The notes: generated from the sequence alone by a model not told the origin. Shown: positions 45,966 to 63,900, numbered from the stretch's first letter. The stretch: DNA of 64,000 bases from Lichtheimia corymbifera B2541 (GCA_000697475.1 JNEU01000841.1:32511-96510); one strand, 5' to 3'. Numbers and translations: made by a program.

Positions 45966-47366
45966 ATGAGCCAAATTATTCTCGCCACCAATTCACCCAC
46001 GACGCATGGTAAATCACTTTATCCAATGCATGCCATGGTTCGATCAACCACTCACAGATCTGATGATAAAGTAGCAGCAGCAGCGGCCTATCGTGCTGAG
46101 CAACAGCAACAGCAGCAACAGGCATTTCACGCGTATCCAGGTAAATATAGGCTACTCCTCCTCTTTTCTTATTTAAGCTGGCCCGCTTGATTGGCTGGCT
46201 GATATTTGAAAAGTGCATGGAAAAAAAGAGACTTAATCTGTCTACTAGGTTATGGCGGTTATGGTGCTGTACCAACAGCAGCCCCATTGCAATATCCACC
46301 ACCCGTTCCCATTCCTTATCCAATGACGACAGCACGTTTTCCTTACTATTCAGAGCCACCCATGTCACCTCATCAACATCATCATCACCGTGCTACTCCA
46401 ACGGTTGCACCATCAAGTCCCGATTCAGTGCCCGCTTCTTCATCAGCAGCATCATCCACCAACAAGGATATCTCGCAAACGACATCACCCACCAGTGTGG
46501 GTGGACCTCTCTCCACGCCTCATATTTTACCTTCACAGCAACCCTTAGCTTATCGACAACATGATCAACCACAAGCAGCCTTAGTGACACCACTTTCACC
46601 TCGTTTCTCAAATGCCACCACAGAACGTGTCAAAGAAACCATTGCTCGTGCCAACTCGGTTCCCATGGAATTCTACCATACCGAGTTTCTTGAATATTCC
46701 AAAGAAACCTATGAAAAGAAGAAACAAAATGCTTGTAAACGCAATAAGCGTAAACGATCATCAGCAGCAGGAGGAACGAGTGAATCATCCACAACATTGG
46801 AGAAGAAACAAAAATTGGATCATATCTCTGAAGAAGAATCTACTACCGGCAATGATGATGACTCGGTTGTAGAAGATGAAGATGGGTAGGTTACTTTGCT
46901 GCTTTTTGATTTCTTGGTGCATACTAAAAAGTAGCTCACCTTTTGTAGACAATTAAATACGGTGGAGATGCGTCGACAAATCCATATCCAGTCGGAACAA
47001 AAACGACGTGCTCAGATTCGAGATGGTTTTGATGAGCTACGCAAGCACTTGCCCGGTTGCAACAATAAGAAAATGAGCAAGGCAGCCTTATTGACACGCA
47101 GTAAGTCAAAAGATGATTAATGTGAAAGAACCAGTCATCTCATTCCTTTATTTTGTAGCCGTGCAACAGCTTCACCATTTAAAATCCACGCAATCAGAAT
47201 TGCTTGAGGAAGTTGAAAGACTTATGCAAGAGAATGAAAACTTGAAAAAGTAAGCACTCTCAAAGGCACCTTGACGGATGGTGATATTAACCAATGACAA
47301 AATCTATGTAGGTTCCAGCATGGTATTCTTCAACGTCAAGCAATGGAAAAGATGTGTGCTATTTGA
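45966..47366 (+). CDS. bHLH-leucine zipper transcription factor
   Basis: Five exons (45966-46140, 46249-46885, 46949-47100, 47159-47249, 47312-47366) sum to 1110 nt, 369 residues. The N-terminal half is Gln, Pro and Ser-rich, with a polyQ and a Lys-rich nuclear signal (KKKQNACKRNKRKRSS). The bHLH begins near residue ~275: basic region RRQIHIQSEQKRRAQIRDGF with the E-box contacts H-E-R (H..xxE..R), helix 1 FDELRKHLPG, loop CNNKKMSK, helix 2 AALLTRTVQQLHHLK, continuing directly into a zipper (SELLEEVERLMQENENLKK). It resembles Max-like/Mlx or fungal Ino4-type factors; the pattern binds CANNTG as a dimer. Specific target genes cannot be told. Confidence 0.9.
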
Positions 47367-47599
47367 ATCCATCATTTCCAGATCCCAATCCTGCTTCATG
47401 TATAATTCACCTTTACACACCACACACACTCTTTCAAGTTGTACTCTCTAGCTCCCTTTGTAATCCTGCAATCTTTCAGATTCCCGCTTGTTTCTACATT
47501 TCCTTTTTGATTTCTTGTACTTTAGTTATAGTGATTTGTCTGCTGCAAAGGCAATGAACTTTAATACAATCACAAAAAATGCCACCCCTTGTATCTAAG

Positions 47600-48543
47600 C
47601 TATTGATCCTTCTTTTCCTCTTCCTCGGGGGTGATTTGCTTTTGTTGTTGCCATCGAGATGCATAGCTGCGATAAACAACGCCGGATGCAAAGATCAAAG
47701 CGCTCCATGCATAGACCTCTTCTTGTTTCAGCAAGGGGAGATTGAGGATTTGGCATATGGTTGGGTTGGTCATTGCTGTGTAAAAGGTGGCTGTGGTGAA
47801 TGCTGTCTTCATATCAATGGAAGCTGTTTGTAACAAACGAGGTGTCGAGAATGACCATTGAGCACTTGTCAACCGGAAAGCATCTATATAGTAGTAGTAT
47901 AGATAAGCCCTTCTTATCATTTGCATGGTTATCATGTTCAACACGTGCCTACCCAAAGACCGCCGCCACAGCCACTGAGAGTGCCACACAGGATCTTGGC
48001 CACCCATTTATCTTGACCGAGTTCGGGGTTAAGTGCCACGCCTTCAATGCCGTTTCGGATGACGGATGAGGTACGCATAACGCCATCTGCTGCTGTGAAG
48101 AGCTGCTCAACCAGTGGGATTGAAAAGAGATATTGAAGAAATTGAAACACGTATGGATTCGAAAACATCAACCAATAAGTCGTTCTAGTATATGAAGTTA
48201 TCGAACAGTAAGATAACGAATAATAATGATGATAGTAATAGTTCTATGTGCTTTACCCATAGATGCCCCAGAACCTGTTGCTCTTGAGAATACCAAGGGG
48301 ATCGCCACGTAAGATAGCCACCGTGGATCCTCCACCAGCAGCCATCACTATGGTCGCAAGTAACCCTTGTCCCCATCCTATCGAGGCATGGCTTTCACGA
48401 AGTGCATTGCGGTACGTGTAGTTGATGAGAATCGCGTGGAGTATTTCCAGCATGGGCAGACTGACACCGAGAGAAGGAATGTCAAACGTAATAGCGCTGA
48501 CCCCAAATACAATGTCGACTAGCTTTTCAGTGATGGCTTCCAT
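47600..48543 (-). CDS. TRIC-type intracellular cation channel homologue
   Basis: Three exons (48543-48257, 48184-47949, 47883-47600) sum to 807 nt, 268 residues. Two pseudo-repeats each end in a glycine triplet: ATIVMAAGGGSTVAILRGDP in the first half and LSGCGGGLWVDAF in the second, the GGG hinge of trimeric intracellular cation (TRIC/TMEM38) channels. Several hydrophobic helices surround them. The tail is Glu/Lys-rich (QQQKQITPEEEEKKDQ). Animal TRIC channels carry K+ countercurrent across ER/SR during Ca2+ release; a similar ER role in fungi is inference. The second intron (47948-47884) keeps frame only with a GC donor (GTAG|GCACGT); GT alternatives bring a stop or lose the GGG region. Confidence 0.8.
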
Positions 48544-48875
48544 AGGTTTTTGTGTGTGTGTGCACAAGTTTGGGAAAGAAAGAAACCGTGTGTCGAAGAA
48601 AAAGAGATCGAGCTATGATTGCCCTTTTGTGCTACCCATTGTATTCGTTGCATGGCACCTGATGTTTACGATGACACACACGTGACATTGCACATTATTA
48701 TCATGCTACTACAAGTGTGTGGGGATATTGAAAAACCAGTATTGGGGCTTTTTTTTATTGCTTGATGGCGGGTGATGATGAAAATGATGATATTACTGTT
48801 CAGCAGCAAAAAGTGAATTACTATAGGGGGATGGCGGTATAAAAGTTGAGGGAAAAGGGAAAGGAAAGCAAGGAA

Positions 48876-50530
48876 CTAGGCACCTCCACTACCAGGTCCT
48901 CCTCCTCCTCCTCCTTGCTGTTGCTGTTCAAAGAAGGCAGGATTGATGTACATGCCTAATGTATTTATATGAGTTTTATAATGCCATTCATGATTAAATC
49001 ACAACATACCACCATTACCAGCAGGTCCACTGGCACCAGCACCACCCATCATTGGACCACCACGTCCCATTCGAGGCATAAATTGTTGATTGCGCATTGC
49101 TGCCATGCCACCTCCGCCACGACCCCCTCTGGAAACACCAGACATGTTCATCATGTTTTCAAAGTTGCCCATATATCCTCCACGTGCTGCTGCCGCTGCT
49201 GCTGCTGCCATGGGATTAAAGCCACCATAGGGATTCATATTCATATTGCCAAACGCTGCAGGGTTGAAAGCATTCGGCATCATGGGATTAAATCCACCGC
49301 CTGCTGCTGCTGCTGCATTGCCCATCATGCGATTTGTATTTGCGCCACTCATCCGTGTATCTGGTGTTCGTTGAGATTTAGAAGAGGTTTCTAAAGAAAA
49401 CTATCTAAGTAAATTGATCGTCGGGTACTTTTCATCATCATCTCTCTCACCTTTGGGAATATGCTTGAATGGATTGGTGGATGAAGTAAAAGCCGTCGCA
49501 GGCGTTTTGCCATCAATGACACTAATATAATCAATTAGCTTTATGCTCATTGTTTTCATCATCATCATCACTACTTACTTGGTGTCCATTGTTTCTTTGG
49601 CTTTGACAGCTGCATCAACGCTCTTAAACTCGAGAAAAACGATACTACATCGTTTTGGATCAGCTTCAACCACTTTTAAATCGATAGAAACTCAAAAATA
49701 CTTACCCTCGTGATTTCCCATTGACTTTTTGTTCGAAAAATGTAAGTTCTTTGAGCTCTGAATCCAATCCTTTTTGAACGAGAGGTGCCTTGACTTCATC
49801 ATCATTGACATACTACAAGGTAGGAATGAGCAATCCTGTTTTCTTTTCTCAAAGAGGTTGATTTACCCATGCAAGTTCACCAAGATAAAATGCGGTTGTT
49901 GGATGTGTCACGATGCCTCGTAAAGAAGCCATGGCCTGTGGTAATTCCGCAGCAGCTCGCCTTGATGATGGTGAATCGCCACTTGTGCTACGGGGACTTT
50001 GTGTGTGTGTGGATGATACGGTGGTGGGAATCTTTTGTAACGGTGGTTGTTGTTGTTGCTGAGATGTCGTCTGCTTGGGAGTATTGCTGCTGTTATCTAT
50101 AGTAAACAGGTCTAAGTTAATATAACCCAACTCCCTTTTCGATTCAAGCACGTATGCATACCTGATGATGAATGTTGTTGTTGTTGCTGTGAGCTGTCAT
50201 TTTGACGATCATGTGATGTCCGCTTCATTTTCTCTTTCTATCATGTCGTTATAAAAATGATCTTTATGCCTTTTTTTTCTTTTATTCTTACCTTGTCGAT
50301 TTCTCCAAAATCCTCAAACAGGTCATCATCGTTGGATGCTTTGTTAAGTTTTTGACGTTTTGCTTCTCTTGTAGTGGACTCTCCAACGATTTCGCCCAAG
50401 ATGTCATCTGACTGAGAGAGCCATTCGAGTCAATCGACCCAGCACTTCATTTCGATTGTAGTAGTAAAAGTAGTACCTGGATACCAAGATCAAATGTATC
50501 ATCGCCATAAATATCGAATTCGTCGCTCAT
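48876..50530 (-). CDS. RRM RNA-binding protein, CFIm68/59-like layout
   Basis: Nine exons. The N-terminus (MSDEFDIYGDDTFDLGIQ) is acidic, followed by ILGEIVGES and a Gln-rich linker. One RRM follows (AFYLGELAW with RNP2-like start, WYVNDDEVKAPLVQKG, KSRGIVFLEFKSVDAA as RNP1-like). It then ends in a Gly/Met/Ala/Asn-rich tail (NPMMPNAFNPAAFGNMNMNP, GGRGGGGMAAMR). This order of acidic N-terminus, single RRM and G/A-rich tail resembles the large subunit of cleavage factor Im (CPSF6/7) that guides poly(A)-site choice, but other RRM proteins are possible. The exon joins I tested keep the frame. Confidence 0.7.
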
Positions 50531-51402
50531 TCTGTGCAGGAAACAATGCAAGTGATAATTATTTGGATGCAACTATACAGGATTTGTCTATCAAAAAAGA
50601 CAAACATAAGACAGGAATGTAAGAAATACAAAGAGAACAAGTGTGAGAATAGAACAAAGGATAAAGAAAAGAATACAACAAGGAGTAAAATGGTGCAAAA
50701 AGAATAAAGAAAAAGGCTGTTGTTGAGAGCTATCCAAGTATACGTGTTGCTGCTGCTGCTGCTATTTCATCCTCGCACAACTTGACGATAGCGACCACCT
50801 TGTCAACTACTACTATCGACAGATGATGATGTCGTCGGATGCATACTCGATGGAATAGAACTCGTCATGCTGATCGATTCAAACGGGCGCATGGTTGTCA
50901 TGGTCGGGTGGATTTCAGCATGTGGTAGCTCAAGTGAAAACACACAAGGATGCAATACAACATAGTGACAAGAAAAAAAAAGAAGATAGATAAACAAGTG
51001 GGAGTAACTAACCTCCACGGACCAAGCTGGGGTTGTGTGGGTGGGTGTGAGAGAGATAGTGTGGGTGGGTGAGAGAGGAAGAAAGAGAGTGTGCGTAGTG
51101 TGCGTGAAAGCTGAGAAGCAACGTGCTGATACAGCTGTAAATTCAATAACCGAAAATCATCTACCACCCCAAAGTGTCACTTTTCCCCACATTTTACCTC
51201 CCCTTCTTCCTTCATGTAAATTTCAGTAGTAGATAAAATCCATATAGTATGCGACTTGAATATTATTGTACGAAAGAGAGAAAGAGATAGCATGAATTTT
51301 TTCCCTAATGGCAACAGGTATAATATAAAAAAAAGTGGGTGTATGTATGCATATAAGAAACATCCCTTAAAAGACAACATGATGGGAATGTGATAGTGTA
51401 AC
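50531..51402. other. Intergenic, promoter of the RRM gene and 3' flank of the DYRK gene
   Basis: About 870 bp with GCT repeats near 50748-50763, GTGGGTGGG/GAGAGA runs near 51035-51090 and a pyrimidine tract. A short frame at 50803-51018 (minus) shows no protein-like features. No gene supported. Confidence 0.45.
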
Positions 51403-55956
<4,554 letters not shown>

Positions 55957-58584
55957 GAACAATGCGCTTTGGTTTCGTCACGCTTATAAGGAGTTGAAAA
56001 GTGAGTGTGAGTGGATGAAAGAGAAAGATGCAAAAAGTATTGTGTGTATGTGGTGTATAAATGTACCTCAAATAATCAAGTCGTACACACCGAACGTGGA
56101 ACCGAAACAGCAACCGAGTAAAAGCAACAGACCAAGTTGGAAAGGATCAAGTGTATTGTATCGAAAGGCGTATGTAATCTCAGTGGTAAAAGATGACCTG
56201 CCCAATGGGACGCGAAGACACTGGCAATCGTGACAAGAAGAGAAGGGATCAAATTGGCAGGATGACAGAGTCGATGGTACTGAAACAATCAAGGTCCCAA
56301 GAAACGAGAGAGAAACAGAGAAGAGAATAGTGGTATATGGCCTCTCTATCACGCTACGGTGCCCTTTTCTTTTCGTTGATAGCAGTAGTTGGTAGTAATG
56401 ATACTAGTAGTAGTGGTAATGAATTATGATTAAAGAAGAAAGGAGGACTCAAAGTCCGTGCTTGAGGAGGTTTACCTCTATACTTGCTCAACATCCATCA
56501 TCACAGTAAGTGTGTGTTGCAACAAACACATACACACATACACCTTATTTGAAACCCAGAGTAAGCTGTCAGGTGGTGTTTCCATGTGCAATGATGACTC
56601 TTGAGGATGACATCCTCACAAAATGTATCCTACTGCTAAATTAATAACCCATATGCTCTTTCCTTCACTTGTCAATCATTATATATACGCATGACCAACA
56701 TTGTTGATAATCCATTGCTTCTACACCATACACAATACAAGTAATGCATGCAACTTTTATGTTTCCAAAACCGGACATGCCGTGTGTTTGTACAGCCCAT
56801 GCGATCGGTTATGCATCAAACTAGTCTCTTGGAGCAATCCAATTCCCACATTGAACAATAAATAAACCCATTTCATCACGTGCCACAGGGTACAATTTAA
56901 CTGATAACGCTTGCTGCATCCTTACATGCTGATCGATGAGTAAGCATTCCTTCTCGAACGCATCATTCTTTTGTGATATCAGCTTGCGGATAGGCCGTCA
57001 TGGATACCAACAAGATTTTGCATAGCAACCCTGCTTACAATCGATTTAATCCTAAACCAACGTGAAATGAAAAGTAGGGTATGACGAAATGCCATGTCTA
57101 TTCAACAACCACGTGAGGAGCTTTATGGAGTTTACATACGCATGGCACAAATGGGGAACCTTTTTTTGGTAATGTAAGCTACAGTGAAAGGTAAAATAAA
57201 AAAACGTGTCTGCTTCTCCTTTATGCTGCTCTTTTTCAGCCAGATGCATCACCGTGGTTGCTTTTACATTCCTGTATCCAATGTTGAACATGCAAGGCAT
57301 ATGCGATTTCGATGTCCGTTTGTAAGGTTAATTAAGATCAAACATGCTATATAGGTCAAGGATATCCCGTGTCCCCGATTAATAATGACCCAAAATCCCT
57401 TTCACCTTCAGCAAATAAGTGTAGTACGTATTGCAATCGATGATGCTATAGTTTCTAGCAGCTGTTTCTTTGATACATTGCATCATCATGTATCCTTTTT
57501 CTTTATGGCAACAAAGCACATGCTGAATGATACCATATTACGGTTTTGAGCAAGTTGGACAAGTTGATCGTCATTAGCTGCATGCAAATGACAACAAATT
57601 TGAGAAATGTATAAAAGACTGGAAGAATCGAATCCTTTTTTGATGCCACTATTTCTATGACGGATCAGAAAACCTTATCGTCAATATAATCAAGAGCGAT
57701 GGCTCTCGCCCTACAGTAGCAGTTATCATGGATATGAATGATAAGCATAATGTGTGAATGTGGAGGAGGAGGAGGAGGAGGAGGAGGTATGGGAATCGGT
57801 AAACGTAATTCGTTTCGGCGTTTGAGGAAAGGCATCCGACAACATGTAACCCCTGGGCGTTGATATGCGAAAGAGTGTGTAGCCATTCCGATTGTACAAA
57901 GTTACCGAGTATCAACAAGGTGACGATTGTCGATTAATAATAATATGGATCGTCGCATCTCTTACAAGTGGGGTAATATAATAAAGCTTTCCGATGATCG
58001 GAAAGAGGGGCTGGATGGGTGGCAAAAAAAAAGATGGCCGTCTGGATTTGAAGAATGTCGCATGATTTTTTCGGGGGTAAAAAGTCATTCGATGCCGTAA
58101 ATGTAGCCATCAACTGCAGGATCTACCAACATTCCTTCCTTCTTACCGTAAACCCTGAATAGAGTGATCATCGATTTTTCCCAAAGCCGGGTCATCTGTA
58201 ATGATACAAACCATACAAGTGCTAAAAATAAGACCAAGTTTAAGAACAAGCTTTGCCACCAGCCACTCAGATACATCGCATATTATAACATAACGTTTGA
58301 GATGTGCTTCTTTGTTGATGATCTCGTGTTTTACTCCTCTTAAGTCCGTATAGGGGCACACACATGAGCGCACACACTTATTGGTTAAACTGAATGTCGT
58401 ACGATTGGCTGATACTTTCAATATACAGGATTTTTTTGTGTGTATATGCTGCGTGTGTCGTGCCATTTCCCTTGAGGAGGAGGGGGTTGCTAGTAGATCA
58501 CACACACATCATCACATTATATAAAAATCAGAGCAGAATGAATCACCCACCCATTTTCATCTCTCATCGATTATTACTTTTACC
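55957..58584. other. Long intergenic region between divergent DYRK and FHA-RING genes
   Basis: About 2.6 kb. Contains microsatellites, including (GGA)n at about 57763-57786 and CA runs. One minus-strand frame, 58085-58276, encodes 63 residues with a hydrophobic stretch (LFLNLVLFLALVWFVSL) and ends VDPAVDGYIYGIE; it has an ATG but no other support. Nothing else convincing. It contains both promoters. Confidence 0.45.
58085..58276 (-). CDS. Possible 63-aa single-pass membrane peptide
   Basis: ATG at 58276; MYLSGWWQSLFLNLVLFLAL forms one hydrophobic helix, followed by a basic segment and VDPAVDGYIYGIE before the stop at 58085. It stands alone in an intergenic region, no family is recognised, and an overlapping frame is also open. 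It could be chance. Confidence 0.25.
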   Translation of the reverse strand: MYLSGWWQSLFLNLVLFLALVWFVSLQMTRLWEKSMITLFRVYGKKEGMLVDPAVDGYIYGIE

Positions 58585-60121
58585 ATGACAGATATTCTAC
58601 CCATAGCCACTACATCCACATCTACTTGTCGTAACTCAAACACTGACCTTGTTTATCACCACGATGAGCCAATGGATGCTGAGATAGCGTCACCATCATC
58701 ACCACCACCACCAACAACAACCCATTGCCCATCATCTACCAATAGCTGTAACACAAACATTCACGTTCGCATTGTACCTAGTATCGATGATCCCAATCGA
58801 TGCTTCATCTTTAATATTGTTGAACGTGATCTCAAGCCAGGCAACGTTATCAAGATTGGTCGCTTTGCTGACCATCATTTGAACGACGGGCATATTTCTC
58901 TCAGAAGCAAAGTGGTCTCACGTATGCATTGTGAGCTATGGCTAGGGCATAACGGCAAGGTAAAAAAGAAAAATGAGCACCACCTTCATATGTATATGGA
59001 AACTTATTGAGATGCTATAGCTTTATTTAAGAGATACCAAATCATCTTCGGGAACCTATGTCAATCATATGCGATTAACCAGCACACAACAAACAAGTCG
59101 ACCAGTCGAAATTCATGATGGCGATCTTGTGCAGCTAGGCGTTGATTATCAAGATGGGATGGAACCTTGTTATCGCGCAGTCAAGATGCGGTTTGAAGTC
59201 AATAGGACAACACGTCCTGCTACCTATAATGCGGCGGCATTTCATAACTTGAAGACACTCACCAACTCGACACAAGTTTCGGAACAGCATCCGACATCGT
59301 CGGTATCATCGGACGAAGATGATTGCTGCATTTGCTTGTATGCATTGAAAGCGCAGCAAGCCTTGTTTGTAGCCCCTTGCTCGCATTCTTTCCACTTTAA
59401 ATGCATACGTCCACTATTGGCTAGCTATCCCGGTTTTCAATGCCCAATGTGCCGCTCCTATTCAGACTTGAGAGGCAATGAGGAAGAAGTCGAGGAAAAG
59501 ATTGCTGATGTTGTGGAAGAGCAACAACAACAGCCAGTTTCATCACCACGCACATCCAATGTGGGCTCGTCTGATATTATCCATCGCCCCAATCCAACCG
59601 AACCATTAACCCTTGCTACCTCCATTACTCACATGTCGGGTATGGATGCAGCGGCTAACCATCATCATGAAGGTATGGATAATACAATGGGCTTTTAAAT
59701 ATATATCATGAATGCTCACTTTTTTTTTTATCTTGTAGATGATCAACATCATGCAAGACACCATCATGAAGTTGTAATTGCAACGACGCCACCACGTCAA
59801 ACATCAGACAGACGCTTGAATCCTATCCACCTTATGGACAAACTAAAAATGGCTTTCACTGAAAAACGCAGAACATCCTTGATTCGCAGGCATACGACTC
59901 GACAAAACAACAGTGATACAACGGATGATGAAGAAAACAGCCACCATCATCAACATCATGTAGCATCGGCTACTACCTCTGGGACAACGTCACCTGCTAC
60001 ATCTCCTATCACACCGACATTTTCAGTGCATTCAAATATGGGTAATGGTGGCATTGCAGTATTGACCGACCTCCACCACCACCATGATCCTATCGAACAA
60101 GGACCTAGCAACCGATATTGA
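58585..60121 (+). CDS. FHA-RING E3 ubiquitin ligase, Dma1/CHFR-like
   Basis: Three exons (58585-58959, 59021-59672, 59739-60121) sum to 1410 nt, 469 residues. A low-complexity leader is followed by an FHA domain (residues ~60-190): IKIGRFADHHLND, SKVVSRMHCELWL with the phosphothreonine-binding R/S/H pattern, and SSSGTYVNHMRLT, VEIHDGDLVQLGVDY. The RING-type domain follows (CCICLYALKAQQALFVAPCSH, FHFKCIRPLL, FQCPMCR). The C-terminal half is His, Thr and Ser-rich. Dma1/2 and CHFR couple phospho-protein recognition to ubiquitylation in septation, spindle-position and mitotic checkpoints. The FHA residues and RING cysteines look intact, so activity is expected. Confidence 0.9.
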
Positions 60122-60400
60122 TGAACATCCCTTTGACTCCTCCTTTTCAACATGGAGTCTAGACGTTTAATCACATCTCCTTCCCTGCATGTACATAATC
60201 ACCCGCTTTATACCACGATCCCATCCGTTCATACTTTTATGCTTTGTTTTACTGTATATAGATAAATCACTATGTCCAAATTACCATCATTTCACTCATT
60301 ATACAACAGATTTGCTTGTAACTCTAATATGGATGATGATATCATGGGAAGGGAGGGGAGGTGGATCCTGGTATATAACCTGCTTGCTTCTATGCATCAT

Positions 60401-63400
60401 CTAGAGCTTGGATTTGTCGGCAGATCGCTTTTTCAACAGGGTCTTTTGATTTGCTGAAGGTGTTGCATTTTCCTCAGCCAAAATTTCTGCAAGACGTAAA
60501 ACACGGGTGCTCACTAGAGATAAACGGACGTGTGTGTGTGAGAATCAACAACGAATTTGAGCCAAATACGGAATAAGAAAAGGGGGTTTGGGGTGGGAGA
60601 AGATGTGCATATACCTGTTTGGCTGTCTCTCCGGTTCTTGCCTTCCATTCTAAACTTGCCGATCCGGTCCGCTAGATCCCACAGGGCGCCTTGAGGCATC
60701 AACATGCCATTCACACGTTCAGGTACATAATGATCCGTCAATGAAATCTCTATCCATGGTTTGGGAGTGGGATGACGTTGGATTGTAATGATATCTTGTT
60801 CTTGGTATCGATTGAATGCAGTGCTCAAAGTCTCCTTGTTGACGGCTTCCAAGTAGTTCTACCCAATCACCCGCCAAAATCAGATAAAGGACATACACAC
60901 ATACACACACGCATATACACATACCAGGTCACCTTGATAATACAATGTTTTACCAAGGGCTTGTGCTCGATTGGAAAACACCTTCATATCCGCTTTAACG
61001 GGTCCAGTTGTTCCAGAGGGTCGATTAGGCTGAGCAAGTGAGAATAAGCTGACAGCAGCGAGCCAATACGAATCAATAAAAGGCCAAATCAAGAAACAAA
61101 GGAAATCTAGACAATGAGGGCAGTTAATATCTCTCACATCGATCAAAGCAACTCACTATTCGTTTACCATAATTCTCGCGTCCACAGGCTCGTTCAGCGT
61201 CTGATAAGGTCACCCAACCATCGTCCGTGACTTCAAATACGTCGTTATCAGCAAGCCATCTCACTGTTCTTCGGGTATTGTTCTCGACACCTCCAGGTTT
61301 GTAAATCATATCCAGTTTGAGCAAGCTTGAAAGGAACGAAATCTCTTCCAGTAAATCGGTATATCTCATGCGCTGGTTCATTTTGCTTCCACCAAGCTTG
61401 ACAACGGTATACAAAGCAACACATGCAATGGCTATGTACGTGTGTAAGTTGGGTTGAAAGGATACAACAGACAACCATTACCTTCTTCCACAAACATGTG
61501 GATCACCTGATTACGATAATAGGATAGCTCGAATGGGTTGACACAGTAAAATGTTGGTTCCAAGAGATCCTTGACCTTTTGTTCAGCAATGAGGTCCTTG
61601 TGGATGCTCACAGTACTATTGAGATTAAAGTTTTAGCGGCTTGATTGCACTTTGGGGATCCTGATATAGACTTACCGATCTACTACGACACCAGTGGACA
61701 TGCCATAAAATTCAGCTACTTGACCACCCTTGGAACGGATGACCCTCGTTAACCAATCCACACGGCGAATAAGTTCGCTTCTACCAACACCACGGCCACG
61801 TAGGGTAAGCATGACGGTGCCTAGTAATGCGGACGGCATCACAACAGAGATAGCATTCTGGGGGAAATGTCAGCAAAGGACCATGCGAGAGTGTGTATAT
61901 ATATGTCATCTTACGATATCAGAGAGGATGCTAAATATCAATGGTGAGTGGCAAATACTCAACAATCATTACAATGTATGACTCACCGATAACCCAAAGA
62001 CTTTAAAAGTATTGACTTTTGTCCAGTGTTCGTCAAATCCATTGACCTAACGTATTCCATTTACTCGTTAACGTTACGTGATCTCCAGGCAACAAACGGA
62101 ACATACCCGCGCATATTGAGCTGATCTTCCAGCCAACCTCTTAATGAGAATGGTTTGCTCAAGCGGACTAAATATACAATGCAATAAGTCAATGTGATCA
62201 CGTTTACTCATATATCTTCGTATCAACTTACCGTCCACTCTACCCCATTTCAGCTGCAGAATGCGAGTATTGGTAATCAAACCCCTATACATGCAAATGA
62301 GATAACTATATTCCTGGCAAAGCGGCCGGACAATCATACCATAAGCTTTCCTTTTCCTTTGGATTACCCAAAAGCTCGTTCGCATAGCTAAAATTGACGG
62401 GGTGTGAGCATTAAGTAGATCATCATCCTGGCAATAGATCTTCTAACCTTGAAGTTTCAATAATCTTGTCATAACCCAATGACATGGGAACAATGAAGCA
62501 GTCAGAGACACGCCCTGAGATGATGGCATCCAATACGATCTTGACAATACCCAGCTTGGGCGATAGCAACTTTCCAAGGCGAGATCGCGTTCCTTCAATA
62601 AAGCATTCCAAGTTCACTAATGAAGAGAAAAAAAGTCAGTCAGCAACATGATCGCGAAGAAATAGATGCCGCATACGGTACGTACTTCCTTCCAAGAGCA
62701 ATGTCGTAATGTATTCCTCCATGATCGTCTTGTACAAGCCGTTACCACCCCATTCTCGCTTGATGAAGAACGCACCACATGATTTCAAAAAAGGTCCCAA
62801 GAGAGGGAGATCGAGGTTCTCTCCGGCGACGATGTGAGGGATCTGGAGACCTGATATTAAGGATTAGTAAAACGATCATCGTTATATTAACAAGTTGAAC
62901 CAACCTAGCCGGAAAAAGATGTACGACACCACCAAATAATCGATATGTGATTTGTGACATGGTGCAAGGATCAATGATTGCTTTTTTTGTTGTGCCATCA
63001 ATGCAATTCTCTTCAACTAAAGTTTGTTATACAGATGAGTAAGGGTAATTGATGTGACACAAAAACACACATACCTCAACCCATTGGCTTTCCTTGATGT
63101 GAATGCCTTGGTGATACAAGCGAACGAGGATATTGTTGAGAGCAAAAGCAAAGAATCTAAAAAAGAACATGTTATTAATGGTATATTATGAAACCGACAT
63201 GATGCAACCCTACCTCACATTGCGAATATCATCCATGGTAGAAACACATTTGTCTGCAATTCCTTTGGCGACTGCTTCAAGTTCCTTTCTCAGTGCTTTA
63301 CGTTGACGTGCCATGCGACGTTGATATTCTTGTTCGGAAATGTTCTTTTTCTTTTGGACGGTAGCCAGTCGTTCAGCCTGTCGATCGGCTAATTCATCGA

Positions 63401-63900
63401 TCACCTTTTGAACTAGATGCAAGTTAGATTTCATATCATAACCCTCCTCCTCCTCAGGCACCTAGTATTCATTTACCTGCTTCGCTGTTGAGAACAAGAG
63501 ATTTCATTCGGGGTGAAAATTCAGGGTAAAAGATCTTGTTGCCAATGTATGTCTTGTAGCCACGCCATCCCTAATAGGAGAGAGAATAGGACATGTTAAT
63601 GCATGATACAGTCAAATCAGTAGGAAAAGACACGTAACAGTTCCCCTGTAATGTAATCCGAGATTAAGCATAAACGCCACTGGATCTTCACGCATACGTC
63701 GTGGCTCCTTTTCACTATAACGCGTGTATTAGTTTTCTCAAGCATAAAGTCTGCAAGTGCACATGTATATATACTTGCGTCAAGTTGCGGTGCTCATTGT
63801 CATCCTGAAGGGCGACTTGTTGACGAACATTGTTGGCTGGATCGCTGTTCCTGTACTCTTCCATGAGAGCTTGTAGTTTATCTCTAGTATCGTCGGCCAT
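60401..63900 (-). CDS. Glycerol-3-phosphate/DHAP acyltransferase, PlsB/GNPAT type
   Basis: Many short exons; start MADDTRDKLQALMEEYRN at 63900, stop at 60401. After an N-terminal helical region (RQAERLATVQ, RRMARQRKALRKELEAVA) come the four LPLAT blocks: CHKSHIDYLVVSYIFFRLG (HxxxxD), GAFFIKREWGGNGLYKTIM, FIEGTRSRLGKLLSP and VPMSLGYDKIIE, as in PlsB and peroxisomal/mitochondrial GPAT or DHAPAT. A long C-terminal region follows (AEILAEENATPSANQKTLLK at the end). It would acylate sn-glycerol-3-phosphate or DHAP as the first step of glycerolipid synthesis. It differs from the usual membrane Gat1/Gat2 family of yeasts. The substrate and organelle are inferred. Confidence 0.88.

Noticed and set aside
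48969..49394. 141-residue Cys/His-rich plus-strand frame
   Set aside because: Antisense of the Gly/Met/Ala-rich tail of the RRM protein; the C/H pattern has no zinc-finger spacing.
57655..57918. Proline- or leucine-rich minus-strand frames
   Set aside because: Driven by the (GGA)n microsatellite; the flanks lack coding character.
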